Under the pieces are notes generated by a model. It was not told the DNA's origin, searched no databases, and worked only from the letters and a program-made list of their open reading frames with translations. From Bacillota bacterium (lineage in GTDB: Bacteria; Bacillota; Clostridia; Oscillospirales; Acutalibacteraceae), in the NCBI GenBank assembly GCA_023391275.1, contig JAEWBE010000035.1, positions 1 to 14,056 on the forward strand: DNA of 14,056 nucleotides, written 5' to 3'. This document shows positions 1-7,415 of the stretch, one piece after another. Every line of letters begins with the position of its first letter. Position 1 is the first letter of the stretch. The position numbers were made by a program, and so were the translations under genes.

Positions 1-371
1 ACCAGCATGGTAACACCCAGCACCGCGCAGTTTGTGGTGATCAAAGGGAGGTAAATGCCAAGCGCGTTGTACAGGGCGGGAATATACTTTTTCAGCACGG
101 TCTCAATAAACTGCACCAGCGCCGCGATGATCAGAATAAATACGATTGTCTGCAGATACGCAAGATTCAGCGGAACCAGCACGAAAGTATAAATAGGCCA
201 GGTTGCGGCGGTGGAAATGACCATAACGACCGTAACGGCAATACTCATCCCGGTGGCGGTGTCCAGCTTTTTGGAAACGCCGAGGAATGGGCAGATGCCG
301 AGGAATTTATTCAGGATATAGTTTTCAGTCAGTATTGCCGCCAGGAAGATTGCGATTAAACCCTTTATCAT
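1..371 (-). CDS. rnfA: RnfA, ion-translocating ferredoxin:NAD+ oxidoreductase subunit A (3' part cut by window edge)
   Basis: RnfA is an integral membrane subunit of the Rnf complex, which couples electron flow from reduced ferredoxin to NAD+ with Na+ or H+ export. The first 123 codons are visible; family members are about 190 residues. The protein begins MIKGLIAIFLAAILTENYIL and has several hydrophobic helices. The two cysteines known from the RnfA/NqrE family are present: C26 in GICPFLG and C115 in TTNCAVLG. In the family these join the matching pair in RnfE to bind an iron-sulfur centre inside the membrane. The start codon overlaps the rnfE stop (ATGA), and an AGGAGG lies about ten bases upstream inside rnfE, so translation is probably coupled. 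Gene order predicts rnfB just beyond position 1. Identity is secure; the ion used cannot be told from this sequence. Confidence 0.95.
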   Translation of the reverse strand, partial: MIKGLIAIFLAAILTENYILNKFLGICPFLGVSKKLDTATGMSIAVTVVMVISTAATWPIYTFVLVPLNLAYLQTIVFILIIAALVQFIETVLKKYIPALYNALGIYLPLITTNCAVLGVTML

Positions 372-1063
372 TCCTTAGCATCCTCCTTTTCATTGCCCTG
401 CAAGCCGGAGCAGGCCGCGCTGTACGGGCAGCTTTGGCAGCAGCCCAGCTCCGCCGGCGCTTCCCCACCTTTTTCGGCCAGCTTGTTTGCGGCGGCAATC
501 ATCATGCCAAACACAAAGAAGCCTCCCGGAGGCAGCAGGAAGATGATAACCGGGTCCATAAATCCCGCCGTAACCGGCAGGCCGAAAACAGTACCCGCAC
601 CCAGCAGTTCGCGGATGATGCCCATGATCAGCAGAGTTGCGGTGAAGCCCGCGCCCATGCCGAGCGCATCCAGAACGGAGGGCAGAATTTTATTTTTGTT
701 CGCAAACATCTCGGCACGGCCAAGAATGATGCAGTTCACCACGATGAGGGGCAGATAAATGCCCAGCGCCGCTTTCAGGCCGGGGGAATACGCCCCGATC
801 AGCATTTGCACGATGGTGACAAATCCCGCAATCAGCGTGATATAGCATGGAATGCGCACCTTGTCCGGAATTACATTGCGAAGCAATGAGATAACGGCGT
901 TGGAGCCGACCAGAACGAACGTAGTGGCAAGACCCATGCCGATCGCGTTGTTTGCCGAGGTACTCAGCGCAAGGGTTGCGCAGGTGCCGAGCACAAGGCG
1001 GAGCACCGGGTTTTCCTTTACAATTCCTTTACTGAATTCCTTCCATAAACTGCTTTTCGTCAT
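368..1063 (-). CDS. rnfE: RnfE, Rnf electron transport complex subunit E, with a C-terminal cysteine cluster
   Basis: RnfE is the membrane partner and paralogue of RnfA in the Rnf complex. I chose the ATG at 1063 (MTKSSLWKEF) over longer in-frame starts because it has a GGCGGTGA ribosome site and sits one base after the rnfG stop; upstream starts would run deep into rnfG. The product is 231 residues. The family cysteines are C28 (LVLGTCATLAL) and C111 (LIVVNCIILG), each at a membrane helix, consistent with shared iron-sulfur ligation with RnfA. GAGF at 137-140 and the LLPPGGFFVFG helix near 176-186 also fit the family. The soluble tail is odd: residues 205-220 hold C208, C209, C212 and C218, a CCxxCxxxxxC pattern reminiscent of a metal or Fe-S site. 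I do not know whether close relatives share it. Confidence 0.95.
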   Translation of the reverse strand: MTKSSLWKEFSKGIVKENPVLRLVLGTCATLALSTSANNAIGMGLATTFVLVGSNAVISLLRNVIPDKVRIPCYITLIAGFVTIVQMLIGAYSPGLKAALGIYLPLIVVNCIILGRAEMFANKNKILPSVLDALGMGAGFTATLLIMGIIRELLGAGTVFGLPVTAGFMDPVIIFLLPPGGFFVFGMMIAAANKLAEKGGEAPAELGCCQSCPYSAACSGLQGNEKEDAKE

Positions 1064-1064
1064 T

Positions 1065-1679
1065 TCACTCACCGCCTTTTGAATTAATATCATCTGCCGC
1101 GGAAGAATCTTCGCGCACTGCGGCATAACTGTCTTTCGAAACTTTACCATAAGCTTCAACCGCTTCGTTTACGCAGGCTGTAACGGCCCTGCTCGTAATG
1201 GTAGCGCCCGTCATCGCCTCAATTTCCCCGTCTTTCACGGCGCCGGACTTGATTACGGTGAAGCCGTTTTCCGGGGCGGCTTGTTTGTACTGATCCCGGA
1301 AGCTTTCCTTTTGCGCGTTCAGGCCCAGGCCGGGGGTATCGCTGATGGAAAGAATAACCACGCCGGTTACTTTACCGTCTTTGCCGACGCCGGTCATGAC
1401 GCTCAGGTCGCCGCCGTAGCTTTTTGTTTTTGTGGTAAACACATAGCCCAGAATATCTTTTTCCTTTAAGCCGACGGCATAAGTGCCGTCCTCTGAATTT
1501 TCAAAAGACGTTGCACCCGGAAGGACCACCTGACGGGAGGCCGCCTCGGACTGCTTGTTCATTTCCGCAATCTTGTCCCGTGTCATTGTATTTGTCAGGG
1601 CAAGAAGGAAGGTCGTGACAAGGCAGATTACAAACAGGGTAAGAGCGGGTCTGGCGATTTCTTTTGTGTTAATTTTCAT
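1065..1679 (-). CDS. rnfG: RnfG, Rnf complex subunit G, periplasmic-side flavoprotein with covalent FMN site
   Basis: RnfG carries covalently bound FMN on the outer face of the membrane and passes electrons within the Rnf complex. The ATG at 1679 is preferred over a TTG at 1700 because AAGGAG lies ten bases upstream of it. This gives 204 residues and an 11-base overlap with the rnfD end. One N-terminal membrane helix spans roughly residues 13-31, followed by the extracytoplasmic FMN_bind domain (about 75-175). The flavinylation motif is TGATIT at residues 157-162, preceded by EIEAM, which fits the ApbE recognition motif; T160 is the expected acceptor threonine. DTPGLG (114-119) is another typical RnfG/NqrC segment. 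The tail is Ser/Asp rich. The apbE gene upstream supports modification of this protein. Confidence 0.95.
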   Translation of the reverse strand: MKINTKEIARPALTLFVICLVTTFLLALTNTMTRDKIAEMNKQSEAASRQVVLPGATSFENSEDGTYAVGLKEKDILGYVFTTKTKSYGGDLSVMTGVGKDGKVTGVVILSISDTPGLGLNAQKESFRDQYKQAAPENGFTVIKSGAVKDGEIEAMTGATITSRAVTACVNEAVEAYGKVSKDSYAAVREDSSAADDINSKGGE

Positions 1680-2622
1680 TTTTGACACGCTCCTTCCCAA
1701 ATGCCCTCGGGCGTGTCAGGCGCTCGATATGAGGAACCAGAATGTTCATCAGGATGATGGAAAAGGAAACGCCTTCCGGCAGCGCGCCGAAAATACGGAT
1801 CAGCATAGTGATCACCCCCGCGCCGACCGCGTAAACAATCCTTCCCTTTTCGTTAATCGGTGAAGTGGAATAATCAGTGGCCATAAAGATGGCGCCGAGC
1901 AGCAGGCCGCCCGCCAAAAGGTCAAACGCGACATTACGGCCCGCAATCAGGGAGATCACAGCAGCCGTGCCAAGGTAGCACAGCGGAATGGTCGGGCTGA
2001 TTACTTTACGCACGACCAGATAAATGCCGCCCAGAATCAGCGCAACCGCGCAGGTTTCGCCAAGGGAGCCGGCGCGCACGCCCGCAAACAGGTTCAGCAG
2101 AGTGGGCATAGTCCCTTCCGCTCCGGTTTTCAGAACATTCAGCGGCGAAGCGGAGGTCATGGCGTCCGTCTTATGTAAATAATAGAACGGGGTCGCCCAC
2201 GTGCTCATTTGGGAAGGGAAAGAAGACATCAGTATGATACGCGCCGTAAGCGCGGGATTGACAAAGTTCTGGCCGATTCCGCCGAACATCTGCTTCACCA
2301 CAACAATGGCGACCACCCCGCCGAAGGCAAGCGCGACCGGGTTGATTCCGACCGGAACATTAAATGCAAGCAGGATGCCGGTCACCACGGCGCTCAGGTC
2401 ACTAATGGTGCTCTCGCGTTTCATGACTCTGCGGGCGGCGTATTCGCTCAAAACGCAGGTTCCGACCGAAACGGCAATCAGCAGCAGCGCCTGCGGCCCG
2501 AAAATAATGACCGAAGCAATCGCCGCCGGAACCAGCGCAATAATCACATCAAGCATGATTTTGCGGGTGGTGATTCCGCTCCTTTGATGCGGCGAAGAGG
2601 AAACAATCAATTTATCCGCCAT
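1669..2622 (-). CDS. rnfD: RnfD, Rnf complex membrane subunit D, with serine at the FMN acceptor position
   Basis: RnfD is a polytopic membrane subunit related to NqrB that holds a second covalent FMN. The 317-residue product starts MADKLIVSSSPH, and SSPH plus the helices that follow (about 26-58, 77-108) are typical. NPALTARI (122-129) and DYSTSPIN (250-257) are conserved RnfD/NqrB segments. The usual flavin attachment motif, written (S/T)-(G/S/T)-A-T-P-L, appears here as TSASPL at residues 156-161, so the acceptor would be S159 and not threonine. The ATG shares one base with the rnfC stop (TAATG), and AGGAGGT lies upstream inside rnfC, so the genes are translationally coupled. Identity is secure; whether S159 is flavinylated is open. 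Confidence 0.95.
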   Translation of the reverse strand: MADKLIVSSSPHQRSGITTRKIMLDVIIALVPAAIASVIIFGPQALLLIAVSVGTCVLSEYAARRVMKRESTISDLSAVVTGILLAFNVPVGINPVALAFGGVVAIVVVKQMFGGIGQNFVNPALTARIILMSSFPSQMSTWATPFYYLHKTDAMTSASPLNVLKTGAEGTMPTLLNLFAGVRAGSLGETCAVALILGGIYLVVRKVISPTIPLCYLGTAAVISLIAGRNVAFDLLAGGLLLGAIFMATDYSTSPINEKGRIVYAVGAGVITMLIRIFGALPEGVSFSIILMNILVPHIERLTRPRAFGKERVKNEN

Positions 2623-3962
2623 TATTTTTTACCTCCTGCTTTTACCATTGCTTTGCCAAGGCGGATTGCCTGAACGAGCGGCCTGCCCGCCGGGCAGTTA
2701 AAAACGCAGGTTCCGCATTCCATGCAGTCCATTACGTCAAACTCTTCAAGCTTTTCCACATTTCCGGCATTGGAATACTGTTCCAGCTGCGTCGGAATCA
2801 AATTCATCGGGCATCCGTAAACGCAACGCCCGCAGCGAATGCAGGCGGAAGGCTCGTTCAAATGCGCCTCCTGTTCACCAAACGCAAGAATGCCGTTGTT
2901 CTGCTTCAGAATCGGCAATTCGTCGCTTGCAAGCGCCAGACCCATCATCGGCCCGCCCATCAGCATCTTTCTCGGCTCCGTTTTGTAGCCCCCCGTAAAG
3001 GCGACGACATCTGCAATTCTGGTCCCAATCGGCACAATCACATTCTGCGGGTTTCGAATTGCGGAGCCGTCGATGGTAACCCGTTTGGTGACAAGGGGCA
3101 TGCCTGTTTTCATGTAATTTGCAAGGAATGCCACGGAAGTAACATTCATTACAAGGCATCCCACATCCGCCGGCAGTTTACCCATTGGAATTTCGCGGTT
3201 TGTACAGGCCTTCACCAGCACTTTTTCCGCGCCCTGAGGATACCGCGCATGAAGCGGCAGCACACGGACCCTGTCTTCCGGGTCATTGGTTTTATTGTCT
3301 GCAATTTTACTCAGCACTTCGATGACGTCGGGCTTATTGTCTTCCACGGCGATGATGACCCTGTCCACCTTCAGCAGGTCACGGATGGCGTACACGCCGG
3401 AAAATACCGCCCAGGAATCTTCCAGGGCTTCGCGGTGGTCCGCGGTGATGTAGGGCTCGCATTCGGCCACATTGACAATCAGCGTATCGATATGTTTATC
3501 CTTCGGCACATTCAGCTTCACATGCGCGGGGAACCCGGCTCCCCCCAGCCCGACCAGCCCGGATTCCCTGGCCGCTTTGACAAAGTCCTCCGCTGTTTGC
3601 ACAACCGGCGGCCTGACCTCGGGCGAAACGGTCATTTCCCCGTCCGAATCAATGACGACCGCGTCGGTGTACTGCCCGCCGGGCAGCATCACCTTTTTGA
3701 TTGCGCTGACCCTGCCCGAAACGCTCGCATGAATCGGCGCGCTTACAAAAGCGCTGCTGTCCGCAATTTTTTGTCCAAGCAAAACCGTGTCGCCGACTTT
3801 TACCAGCGGCGTACAGGGCGCCCCCACATGCTGCTGCATGGGCAGCACCACCTGCGCCGGGCATGGCATCACGGCGGATTCCGCCTGCGCGGTGTTTTTC
3901 CTGTGGGGAACATCCGCTCCGCCATGTGTTTTGAATGGATTAACCGGAAATTCAATTCCCAT
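2622..3962 (-). CDS. rnfC: RnfC, Rnf complex NADH-binding, 2x[4Fe-4S] subunit
   Basis: RnfC is the cytoplasmic subunit where NAD+ is reduced; it binds FMN, NAD(H) and two [4Fe-4S] clusters. I chose the ATG at 3962 (MGIEFPVNPFKTHGG) because GGAGG lies eight bases upstream; an in-frame ATG at 4010 lacks this. Length is 446 residues, normal for clostridial RnfC. A barrel-sandwich N-terminal domain (about 1-115) precedes the glycine-rich GLGGAGFP (138-145) and ECEPYITADHRE (168-179) of the Complex I 51-kDa-like NADH/FMN fold. The SLBB-like region lies about 290-350. The two ferredoxin motifs are C374/C377/C380/C384 and C413/C416/C419/C423, each CxxCxxCxxxCP. It is the first gene of the rnf run, in the order C-D-G-E-A. 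Confidence 0.96.
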   Translation of the reverse strand: MGIEFPVNPFKTHGGADVPHRKNTAQAESAVMPCPAQVVLPMQQHVGAPCTPLVKVGDTVLLGQKIADSSAFVSAPIHASVSGRVSAIKKVMLPGGQYTDAVVIDSDGEMTVSPEVRPPVVQTAEDFVKAARESGLVGLGGAGFPAHVKLNVPKDKHIDTLIVNVAECEPYITADHREALEDSWAVFSGVYAIRDLLKVDRVIIAVEDNKPDVIEVLSKIADNKTNDPEDRVRVLPLHARYPQGAEKVLVKACTNREIPMGKLPADVGCLVMNVTSVAFLANYMKTGMPLVTKRVTIDGSAIRNPQNVIVPIGTRIADVVAFTGGYKTEPRKMLMGGPMMGLALASDELPILKQNNGILAFGEQEAHLNEPSACIRCGRCVYGCPMNLIPTQLEQYSNAGNVEKLEEFDVMDCMECGTCVFNCPAGRPLVQAIRLGKAMVKAGGKK

Positions 3963-4147
3963 CTTTTCATCCTCCAACTGTTTACTCAATGGCTCACTCT
4001 CTATATTCAACGGCGAATATCATTCCCTGCCTTTCCCGCTCTGACCGCCGCTCTTTTCAGATGGGGAATGGAGATATCACCCGCAGGAATGACGGGGAGT
4101 GCCGCAACCCAAATAACAGGCGGCGTAAAAATTATAAAACGTCGGTC

Positions 4148-4172
4148 GCTTCGGGCTCTGGCAGCCCAAAGC
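4148..4172 (-). other. Strong hairpin in the rnfC leader
   Basis: On the minus strand GCTTTGGGCT and AGCCCGAAGC form a 10-bp stem (one G-T pair) around the loop GCCAG. T-rich sequence follows only after about eight bases (TTTTATAATTTTT), so it is at best an imperfect terminator or attenuator. It could instead be an RNA-stability element. Confidence 0.4.
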
Positions 4173-4212
4173 GGCGCGTTGAAATCAAATGAAATAATAT
4201 GGTATGAGTTAC

Positions 4213-4243
4213 TGATTATACACTGGCCAGTGCAATCAGTCAG
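4213..4243 (-). promoter_or_regulatory. Candidate rnfC promoter with abutting palindromic operator
   Basis: The minus strand reads TATAAT at 4220-4215. Immediately upstream is the perfect 12-bp palindrome CACTGGCCAGTG (4221-4232). It is embedded in a wider imperfect dyad with TGATT at 4213-4217 and AATCA at 4234-4238, so the palindrome fills most of the spacer. The -35 at the right distance (CTGACT, 4243-4238) is poor, which would fit a promoter needing an activator or one blocked by a repressor. Confidence 0.45.
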
Positions 4244-4284
4244 TTCAAAATCTTCGTCTTTCGCCGCACACAGCATTCATATAA

Positions 4285-5334
4285 TTATTCGGCCGGAGTA
4301 TACTGTTTGTTAACGATTTTAAAACTGTCCTTCAGATTTTCGCTCACATAGACTTTGTTTCCCTGATCAATAAAAATTCCGTCCGCATTATATTTTTTCA
4401 GCAATTCCATTCCCTTTTCCCTGCCGAGGATAAAGCAGGCAGCGGAAAGTGCGTCGCTCAGCGCGCCGTTATTACACGCCACCGTTACGGAAATCAGACC
4501 GTTGTTTTCCGGGCGGCCGGTCTTCGGGTTCAGCAGAGGGTAATACGATATGCCGTTTTCCGTAAAGGATTTTTCATGTATCCCGGAAGTGGAAATAAAC
4601 CCGGAAGTCAGATCAACCGTCCCCACAGTGTCAGCCTGAGCCCCGGTACCGGAATCGCGCACCGCGATATTCCATGCGGTTTTGTCCGCTTTGGTACCAT
4701 AAACGCCCGTGCTGTTACCGACCGCAACAATGCCGCAGTCCGCGCCCGCGTCCCGGTAAGCCGCCACAGCCTCATCACAGGCCGCCCCCTCGGCGATCGC
4801 ACCCAGATCAACTGCCATATAATGAAATTTTAACGAGGCGGAATTATTTTGTTTGTCGATACGCAGGTCATTGTAATTTACAAATTTTATGTATTTTTTA
4901 ATATCGTCGTCGGAAGGAACATGCTGGTTCTCCCCGCCGAAATTCCATAGGGACGAAATTGGCAGGATCGTGGGTTCAAATGCGCCATCTGATTTTTTTG
5001 CAACATCCAGCCCGGTTTCAAGAATGGCTATGGTTTTCGGGTCTAATTGGACCCAGTCGCTTCCGGATGCGGCATTGAGTTTTGCAATATCGGAACCGTC
5101 GATTGTACAGGAAATAAGATCTTCCAGAGCGCCAACGCTCTTAGCGGCGGCGGTCGCGGCTTCCACGCGTTTACTGCCGTACACCGTTTGCTGAACATAA
5201 GTATTCATAGCAAAATTTGTACACTCATACTTTTGGGCCCGCTGCCCGAATTTCACCCAGATCACTGTCAGCGACAGGATAATTACTATGAGCACCGCGC
5301 TGAGAAGGACGACGATTTTCCTGTAATTACGCAT
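4285..5334 (-). CDS. apbE: ApbE-family FAD:protein FMN transferase, membrane anchored
   Basis: ApbE enzymes cut FAD and attach FMN to a threonine or serine of target proteins; RnfG and RnfD, encoded just downstream on the same strand, are the obvious targets. The product is 349 residues, the usual size. GGAGG lies six bases before the ATG. A single membrane helix (about 7-27) has no lipobox cysteine, so this is an uncleaved anchor with the domain outside. Family segments are FAMNTYV (41-47), VDLGAIAEG (175-183), STSGIHEKSF (248-257), LLNPKTGRP (267-275) and SDALSAACFILG (293-304) with the expected metal-ligand Asp D295. Two deviations stand out: E182 sits where most members have Lys (DLGxIAKG), and VGNSTGVYG (205-213) replaces the usual GGN segment. 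It may be adapted to unusual targets. Confidence 0.9.
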   Translation of the reverse strand: MRNYRKIVVLLSAVLIVIILSLTVIWVKFGQRAQKYECTNFAMNTYVQQTVYGSKRVEAATAAAKSVGALEDLISCTIDGSDIAKLNAASGSDWVQLDPKTIAILETGLDVAKKSDGAFEPTILPISSLWNFGGENQHVPSDDDIKKYIKFVNYNDLRIDKQNNSASLKFHYMAVDLGAIAEGAACDEAVAAYRDAGADCGIVAVGNSTGVYGTKADKTAWNIAVRDSGTGAQADTVGTVDLTSGFISTSGIHEKSFTENGISYYPLLNPKTGRPENNGLISVTVACNNGALSDALSAACFILGREKGMELLKKYNADGIFIDQGNKVYVSENLKDSFKIVNKQYTPAE

Positions 5335-5420
5335 CTAAATCCTCCGTACCAGATACCGAAATTGCAATTTTACATTGACCGCAGTTGAGAAAAGAATGCA
5401 AATAAACAATGTATTCTTGC

Positions 5421-5448
5421 ATTATATCACGATTTGCCCCAAAGTCCA
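5421..5448 (-). promoter_or_regulatory. Candidate sigma-A promoter of apbE
   Basis: Minus strand: -35 TGGACT (5448-5443), 16-bp spacer, -10 TATAAT (5426-5421), about 85 bases before the apbE start. Just downstream, AATGCAA and TTGCATT form a 7-bp inverted repeat that could be an operator. No other comparable promoter is seen in the 287-bp gap between apbE and the GGDEF gene. Confidence 0.5.
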
Positions 5449-5549
5449 GTGGGCCTGCGGAATATTGCATTTTTCGATTTATTTTCATGCGAACAGTGCC
5501 TGCATATTACCTGCATCCGGTGAACACAAAAAGAACCGTTTAGGCCTTA

Positions 5550-5583
5550 TAATGAAATCATCTGCCGTTTTCCGGCAGATGAT
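5550..5583 (-). terminator. Probable terminator after the GGDEF gene
   Basis: A perfect 11-bp stem (ATCATCTGCCG with its complement, 5557-5583) with a 5-base loop lies 39 bases past the GGDEF stop. On the minus strand it is followed by TTTCATTAT, a weak T tract, so termination efficiency is uncertain. Confidence 0.45.
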
Positions 5584-5621
5584 CAATCGGTTATTGCCGT
5601 ATTGGCCTGAACGGCGCTGAA

Positions 5622-7130
5622 TTATAATGTAGATCGGAGCGTATTTCTGAAACTCGGTTCCATTTCCATGCCGCTGTGAAACAGTGCAAACCGATTGCGC
5701 CCGGAACGCTTTGCGCTGTAGAGAGCAGCGTCTGCCTTCGCATACAGCTCGGCATAAGTGGAACCGTCCTTCGGATAAAGCGAAATCCCGATACTTCCCG
5801 AAATGGAGCAACTGTCGTTCTGACCTGAAACCGTTTTATTCATACACTGATGAAGCATCCGCGCCTTGTCAAGGATCAGCGCGGTATCATCCATGTCTTT
5901 TAAAAGCACCATAAATTCATCGCCGCCGACACGGCCCACAATGTCCGAAGCGCGAAACAGGTTTTTCAGGCTGTTCCCTGTCTCGGCCAGCACCATGTCG
6001 CCAAACATATGCCCCAGACTGTCGTTGATATTTTTGAAATGATCCACATCGATCATAAAGAGCGCACAGGCACTGCCGCTCTTAAGTGAGTCTTCGATCA
6101 GGCTTTGTGTGGCTGCTCTGTTCAAAAGGCCTGTCAATTCGTCCCGCTGCGCTTTTTGCATTAAAATCTGGGTTTCCTGCTTTTGAGAAGTAATATCGTT
6201 CATACACCCGATTGCTCTGACCGGTATGCCGCTGTCATCAAAAATGGTTGTTATTTTAATTTCATACCACAGGAACTCATCCTGCTCGTTTTTCAGCCGA
6301 AACTCTCCTTCGGCATTTTGGGCGCCCTCCTGTACTTTTCGGAACAAGTCCCGAAACGACTCCACATCGTCCGGATGTACAATATTCATGGCAAGCACGC
6401 CGCCGGGAAGTTTCGGCGCGGCAGCAGGCTGGCCGCCGAACAGGTTCAGGCTGTTAATAAGGTGCGTAACGCCGCCGTCGGCAATGTTATACTCAAAAAT
6501 CGTGCTGTCCGTCTGATCCATCACGATTTTATATCGTTCGTTATTAAGAATCAGTTCCTCCATCGTTTCTTTCTGACTTGTAATATCAATGATAATCCCG
6601 CAGAATGCGGCTGCCTTTCTGCTTTCCTCAATAAATTGCCCTTTTTCCAGAATCCAGATCAGTGAACCGCCTTTTCTGACCAACCGATATTGAATTTCGA
6701 CCGATTCTGTTTTCGTGCGCTGATGCATCCTATGTATTAGTTCGCCGCGGTCCGGCCCGTAGACCATGTTTACAAACCGATCATTAAAAATATCCTTTAT
6801 TTCATCCCTTGTGTATCCGGTCATCCGCAGAAGGGCCTCGCTGTAATACAGGAACGTCAGCCCGTCATCACACCTGCATTGCCGAACGCAGCCCGGAATA
6901 TTGGCCGCCATTGACTCAAGCTGGCGGAAGTCCTTTTTCAGGGCGGAACCTTTATAATAAAAAAAAGCGGCGACGCCGGACAGCAATACAAAAACGGCCG
7001 CAGCAACCAGAATTGCAGAGTATTCACCGCCGGCACGCTCCGGCTCGTATGCAGAGGCGGTGGAGGAAAGCGGGAACAGAAAGCCCGCCGGAAATGGGAT
7101 ATTGGTTCCCTGAGCCAATTGTTCGATCAT
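5622..7130 (-). CDS. Membrane-anchored PAS-PAS-GGDEF diguanylate cyclase
   Basis: The C-terminal GGDEF domain makes cyclic di-GMP from two GTP. The product has 502 residues. After about 37 outside residues, a membrane helix spans about 38-60. PAS domain 1 (about 68-185) and PAS domain 2 (about 197-315) each end with the linker DITSQK (182-187 and 312-317). The GGDEF domain begins RDELTGLLNR (329-338). D361 and D363 in MIDVDHFKNIND are the expected metal/substrate residues, GGDEF is exact at 402-406, and an RxxD inhibitory site (R393-D396) lies five residues before it. It should therefore be active and subject to product inhibition. The PAS ligand is not evident. The ATG has only a weak AAGGGA ribosome site. 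It is transcribed divergently from the deacylase gene and appears to be a single-gene unit. Confidence 0.93.
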   Translation of the reverse strand: MIEQLAQGTNIPFPAGFLFPLSSTASAYEPERAGGEYSAILVAAAVFVLLSGVAAFFYYKGSALKKDFRQLESMAANIPGCVRQCRCDDGLTFLYYSEALLRMTGYTRDEIKDIFNDRFVNMVYGPDRGELIHRMHQRTKTESVEIQYRLVRKGGSLIWILEKGQFIEESRKAAAFCGIIIDITSQKETMEELILNNERYKIVMDQTDSTIFEYNIADGGVTHLINSLNLFGGQPAAAPKLPGGVLAMNIVHPDDVESFRDLFRKVQEGAQNAEGEFRLKNEQDEFLWYEIKITTIFDDSGIPVRAIGCMNDITSQKQETQILMQKAQRDELTGLLNRAATQSLIEDSLKSGSACALFMIDVDHFKNINDSLGHMFGDMVLAETGNSLKNLFRASDIVGRVGGDEFMVLLKDMDDTALILDKARMLHQCMNKTVSGQNDSCSISGSIGISLYPKDGSTYAELYAKADAALYSAKRSGRNRFALFHSGMEMEPSFRNTLRSTL

Positions 7131-7198
7131 AATTATTACAGTCCCTTCACGGTACAGACAGGATGTACGGTTTAATCATACCTATTCCTACGCATGCT

Positions 7199-7240
7199 AT
7201 TATAAAAAATTCAGCCATAGCATCCGATGCGGCACTATGG
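7199..7240 (-). promoter_or_regulatory. Candidate GGDEF-gene promoter with inverted repeat at -35
   Basis: A TATAAT box (7204-7199, minus strand) lies about 70 bases before the GGDEF start. The -35 zone falls in an inverted repeat: CCATAG (7215-7220) and CTATGG (7235-7240), with a nested CATC/GATG dyad between. No good -35 hexamer is present, which suggests regulator binding. The rest of the 285-bp divergent gap (7131-7415) holds the deacylase promoter and AT-rich sequence. Confidence 0.35.
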
Positions 7241-7353
7241 AAAGCAAAGCAGAAAAATCACATTCATCTTTTAAAACAGACGTGATTAATTACACAAATC
7301 TTATTTTAAATTATCTTTGTTTTGTATTATGTCACAAAATGTAGGAAAGACTC

Positions 7354-7381
7354 TTTTCACTGTTTTTCTTTATGATATACT
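7354..7381 (+). promoter_or_regulatory. Candidate promoter of the deacylase-trmB operon
   Basis: TTTTCA (7354-7359), 16-bp spacer, TATACT (7376-7381). Transcription would begin near 7388, which excludes in-frame start codons upstream of this point and supports the ATG at 7416. Confidence 0.45.
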
Positions 7382-7415
7382 TAATTTTATGAATAAAAAT
7401 GCGGGGGCAAAGAGT

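Larger units (their letters stand above)
3963..4284 (-). other. apbE-rnfC intergenic region: candidate rnf promoter and long structured leader
   Basis: This 322-bp gap holds no convincing gene. Read on the minus strand it contains a TATAAT box at 4220-4215, directly next to a perfect palindrome, followed by about 245 bases of leader before rnfC. The leader has a strong hairpin at 4148-4172 and ends with the GGAGG of rnfC. I see no match to the FMN or other riboswitch consensus elements that I know. The leader length and hairpin suggest post-initiation control, but this is inference. Confidence 0.5.

Noticed and set aside
4007..4276. An 89-codon minus-strand frame between apbE and rnfC
   Set aside because: No ribosome site, it crosses the promoter and hairpin, and it has no recognisable family features.
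2862..4313. A long plus-strand open frame of 483 codons opposite rnfC
   Set aside because: It is antisense to an unmistakable rnfC, has no family resemblance or ribosome site, and is a by-product of rnfC codon usage.
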